The translations under genes and the position numbers were made by a program. This document shows, one piece after another, positions 7,222 through 10,697 of a DNA stretch of 10,697 nt (position 1 is the first letter of the stretch; each line of letters opens with the position of its first letter). The notes under the pieces were generated by a model that had not been told where the DNA came from, searched no databases, and was given only the letters and a program-made list of their open reading frames with translations. This DNA is from an uncultured Solirubrobacteraceae bacterium. Its GTDB lineage: Bacteria; Actinomycetota; Thermoleophilia; Solirubrobacterales; Solirubrobacteraceae. The DNA lies in the NCBI GenBank assembly GCA_955652215.1, contig CATPAX010000074.1:1-10697 (forward strand), written 5' to 3'.

Positions 7222-7238
7222 CTGCTCGCGCAAGGGCA

Positions 7239-8452
<1,214 letters not shown>

Positions 8453-8456
<4 letters not shown>

Positions 8457-9526
8457 GAGGCGACGGCCTCAGGACTTGCCAGGCCGATCTGATCGCCGAC
8501 GTTCCGCAGCACTCGCTTCTGCTCGGTCTCGAGCCAGCATCTGTCGACGTGGCTGGGATCGTCGGGCACGCGCGAGATCAGCTCGGGGACCTCGGTGCAC
8601 TTCTCGAATGCGTGCGGGCACCGCGGCCGGAAATGGCAACCCTTCGGGGGATTCGATAGCGACGGCGGCATTCCCGCAATCGCCGGAAGCCGCTGGCTGC
8701 GGTCGCGATCGACCCGCGTGATCGACCCGAGCAGTCCCCACGAGTATGGATGCAGCGGGTCATAGAACAGCTGGTCGAGCGTTCCGTGCTCGACGACGCG
8801 CCCGGCGTACATCACGATCACGCGGTCGGCGATGTCGGCCACCACTCCCAGGTCATGGGTCACGAGGATGATCGCCGCCTCGGTCTCTTCACGCAGCCGG
8901 CGGAGCTCGTCCATGATCTGCGCCTGGATCGTGACGTCGAGCGCAGTTGTTGGCTCGTCGGCGATCAGCAGCTTCGGTGAGCACGACAGGGCCATCGCGA
9001 TCATCACGCGCTGGCGCATTCCGCCCGAGAACTCGTGCGGGTAAGAGCGTAAGCGCTCGCGAGCCCGGGGAATACCAACTCGGTCCATCAGCTCGACCGC
9101 CCGGTCCATTGCCTGCGCCTTACTGACGTGGCGCTCGTGAGCACGGATCTGCTCGACGATCTGGGCGCCGATCCGGTAGACGGGGTCGAGCGAGCTCATC
9201 GGGTCCTGGAAGATCATCGCGATGGATCCGCCTCGAACCTTCTGGAGCTCGGTCTCGGACGCTGAGAGCAACTCCAGGCCATCGAGTGTGGCCCGGCCTT
9301 CGATCCTCGCGTTGGTTCCCCGGGTGAGACCCATCAGCGTCATCGCGCTGACCGACTTGCCCGAGCCCGACTCCCCCACGATCGCCACCACCTCGCCGCG
9401 GTCCACCGAGAACGACACGCCGTCGACCGCCTGCACCGTGCCCTCCTCGGTGGCGAACGAGACCCGCATGTCCTCGACCTGCAGGAGCGGACCGCCCGCA
9501 GGTCGGGGGACGGACTCGGTGCTCAT
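8453..9526 (-). CDS. Oligopeptide/dipeptide ABC transporter ATP-binding protein, OppD/DppD type
   Basis: A 357-residue ATPase subunit that pairs with the OppF-type protein to power the importer. Motifs are Walker A GESGSGKS (51-58), Q-loop [10 protein letters not shown] (106-115), signature FSGGMRQR (166-173), Walker B LLIADEP (186-192), D-loop TALD and H-loop THD (223-225). The C-terminal oligopeptide-type domain includes [13 protein letters not shown] and four cysteines (297, 303, 310, 330) with almost the same spacing as in the partner ATPase. ATG 9526 is chosen because it overlaps the permease stop as ATGA and gives the conserved N-terminus [11 protein letters not shown]. The frame is open a further 140 codons upstream, but that part is an out-of-frame reading of the permease and is not protein. 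Translation is probably coupled to both neighbours. Confidence 0.95.
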
Positions 9527-10473
9527 ACCCCTAGTCGGATCCGCGGATCGAGGAACGCGTACAGGATGTCGACCAGCGCCCCAACCACGACCACGATGAA
9601 CGCGAGGAAGATCGTGAGCACCATGATCACCACCGGATCGAGGTTTCCAATCGACGTCCGAGCAAGGTACCCGAGCCCCGGCAGGCCGAAGACCGACTCG
9701 GTCAGGATCGCGCCGCCGCCGATCGCCTGTGCGACGTCGAGCCCCCACAGCGAGATGATCGGGATCAGGCTGTTGCGCAGGGTGTGACGGAGCAACACCT
9801 GGGTCGGCGAGAGGCCCTTGGCCTTGGCCGTTCGCACGTAGTCCTCGTTGACCGTGTCGAGGATCGTCGAGCGCAGCACCCGGGAGTAGAAGCCGACGAA
9901 CAGGATCGACAGGGTGATCCACGGCAGGATCAGGTGCTTGGCCCACTGCAGGGGATTCGTGGTGAAGCTCGTATAACCGGCGAGCGGGAACCAGCCGAGC
10001 TTGTATCCGGCGAAGTAGATCAGCACCGCGCCGAAGAAGAACGGCGGCATCGACACGCCGATCATCGACAACACCGTCAGCACCCGGTCGGCGTAGCGGC
10101 CCGCCTTGACCGCCGCGATGGTTCCGACCACGATCGAGGTGAGTAGCCAGATGATGCCCGCGCCGATCGCGAGCGACAACGTCACTGGCGCCGCTGCCTT
10201 GATCTCTGTGGTGACGTTGAAGCCCTGGGTGTAGGAATACGCCTGGCCGGTGACGATGTTCTTCATCATCCGGAAGTACTGGTCGTAGATCGGCTTGTCG
10301 AAGCCGTACTTCTTCTCGATGAAATGGATCTCGGCCTGAGTCGCGGTGCGGCCCGCAAGCCGGAACGCCGGGTTGCCGTTCGGGACCGCCTCGAACAGCA
10401 GGAACGTCAGGATCGAGATCAGTACAAGCGTCAACGCCATCGTCATGATCCGGCGGACCACGAAACGTGTCAT
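9523..10473 (-). CDS. Peptide-type ABC transporter permease, OppB/DppB type
   Basis: A 316-residue inner-membrane permease with about six transmembrane helices (roughly 9-28, 98-120, 133-157, 180-198, 235-255, 282-305). The N-terminus RFVVRRIMTMALTLVLIS is typical of OppB. The cytoplasmic EAA loop EDYVRTAKAKGLSP (210-223), which contacts the ATPases, is well kept, and the end [10 protein letters not shown] is characteristic. ATG 10473 is chosen over the longer frame (to 10545) because GGAGGG lies 7 bases before it and because the extra 24 residues simply re-read the end of the upstream permease gene. It follows the OppC-type gene by 19 bases and overlaps the OppD-type gene by 4 bases. Confidence 0.95.
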   Translation of the reverse strand: MTRFVVRRIMTMALTLVLISILTFLLFEAVPNGNPAFRLAGRTATQAEIHFIEKKYGFDKPIYDQYFRMMKNIVTGQAYSYTQGFNVTTEIKAAAPVTLSLAIGAGIIWLLTSIVVGTIAAVKAGRYADRVLTVLSMIGVSMPPFFFGAVLIYFAGYKLGWFPLAGYTSFTTNPLQWAKHLILPWITLSILFVGFYSRVLRSTILDTVNEDYVRTAKAKGLSPTQVLLRHTLRNSLIPIISLWGLDVAQAIGGGAILTESVFGLPGLGYLARTSIGNLDPVVIMVLTIFLAFIVVVVGALVDILYAFLDPRIRLGV

Positions 10474-10480
10474 CGGTAGT

Positions 10481-10486
10481 CCCTCC
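10481..10486 (-). promoter_or_regulatory. Strong Shine-Dalgarno sequence fixing the permease B start
   Basis: GGAGGG on the minus strand ends 7 bases before ATG 10473, between the stop of the OppC-type gene and the OppB-type gene. It settles the start against the longer open frame. Confidence 0.75.
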
Positions 10487-10492
10487 GCCCCA

Positions 10493-10697
10493 TCAGCGGG
10501 TGATCCTGACCTTGGCGCGAGGGTCGAGTGCGTCGCGGAGGCCATCGCCGAACACGTTGATCGACAACACCGTCAATACGAGCATGATTCCGGGCACCAG
10601 AATGTGGGCAAACGCCGCCGGAAGCTGGTCGATCGATTCAGACAGCATTGTTCCCAGCGACGAGTTCGGCGGCTGAACGCCCGCGCCGAGATAGGTC
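10493..10697 (-). CDS. Peptide-type ABC transporter permease, OppC/DppC type, 5' part beyond window edge
   Basis: Only the last 68 codons lie in the window. They read YLGAGVQPPNSSLGTML, then a hydrophobic helix (HILVPGIMLVLTVLSINV), then GDGLRDALDPRAKVRITR and a TGA stop at 10495-10493. The YLG-GVQPP and GDGLRDALDPR motifs are hallmarks of the C-terminus of OppC/DppC permeases. It is the second membrane subunit of the importer and is the first of the four transporter genes seen here, which places permease C ahead of permease B, the reverse of the usual order. The substrate-binding protein gene is presumably further upstream, outside the window. Confidence 0.92.
   Translation of the reverse strand, partial: TYLGAGVQPPNSSLGTMLSESIDQLPAAFAHILVPGIMLVLTVLSINVFGDGLRDALDPRAKVRITR

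Noticed and set aside
9527..9946. Possible 140-residue N-terminal extension fused to the OppD-type ATPase
   Set aside because: The stretch is an out-of-frame reading of the permease gene and is Arg/Pro/Gly rich; the ATGA overlap gives a normal OppD start.

Overview
This GC-rich window is packed with genes on both strands. It looks like chromosomal DNA from a high-GC actinobacterium. A deep-branching soil lineage such as Thermoleophilia (Solirubrobacterales/Gaiellales) is my best guess, based on base composition, the large ATPase-type LuxR regulator, GTG starts, short gene overlaps and a small actinobacterial-style MHP-type ORF. That placement is an inference, because no rRNA or other marker gene is present. 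I saw no tRNA, rRNA, CRISPR array, insertion sequence or phage gene. No gap longer than 300 bases lacks a gene; the longest are about 140 bases (7099-7238) and 110 bases (1891-2000).

Left block (1-1890, minus strand): a two-gene putrescine operon. Agmatine deiminase (aguA, 910-1890) is read first, followed by N-carbamoylputrescine amidase (aguB, 1-917), which starts inside the end of aguA and runs off the left edge only a few residues before its expected end. Together they convert agmatine to putrescine.

Middle plus-strand block (2001-3987): a two-helix membrane protein with a degenerate GGDEF domain fused to a degenerate HD-GYP domain, transcribed divergently from aguA across a 110-base spacer that holds a strong hairpin. 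A small MOSC-domain protein follows. Its TAG stop shares the palindrome CTAG with the TAG stop of the converging regulator gene.

Right block (3984-10697, minus strand, read from right to left): an oligopeptide/dipeptide-type ABC importer in the order permease C (partial) - permease B - ATPase D - ATPase F, tightly coupled by 4-base ATGA and GTGA overlaps. A 140-base spacer with interleaved direct and inverted repeats follows, then a probable 71-codon small ORF with the best Shine-Dalgarno sequence of the window, overlapping the start of a 991-residue LuxR-family ATPase/TPR regulator. The binding protein of the importer is presumably beyond the right edge.

No wholly new system is proven here. 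The parts most worth a second look are the luxR leader (small ORF, possibly masked ribosome site, repeats) and the membrane protein with two inactivated c-di-GMP domains beside the polyamine genes.
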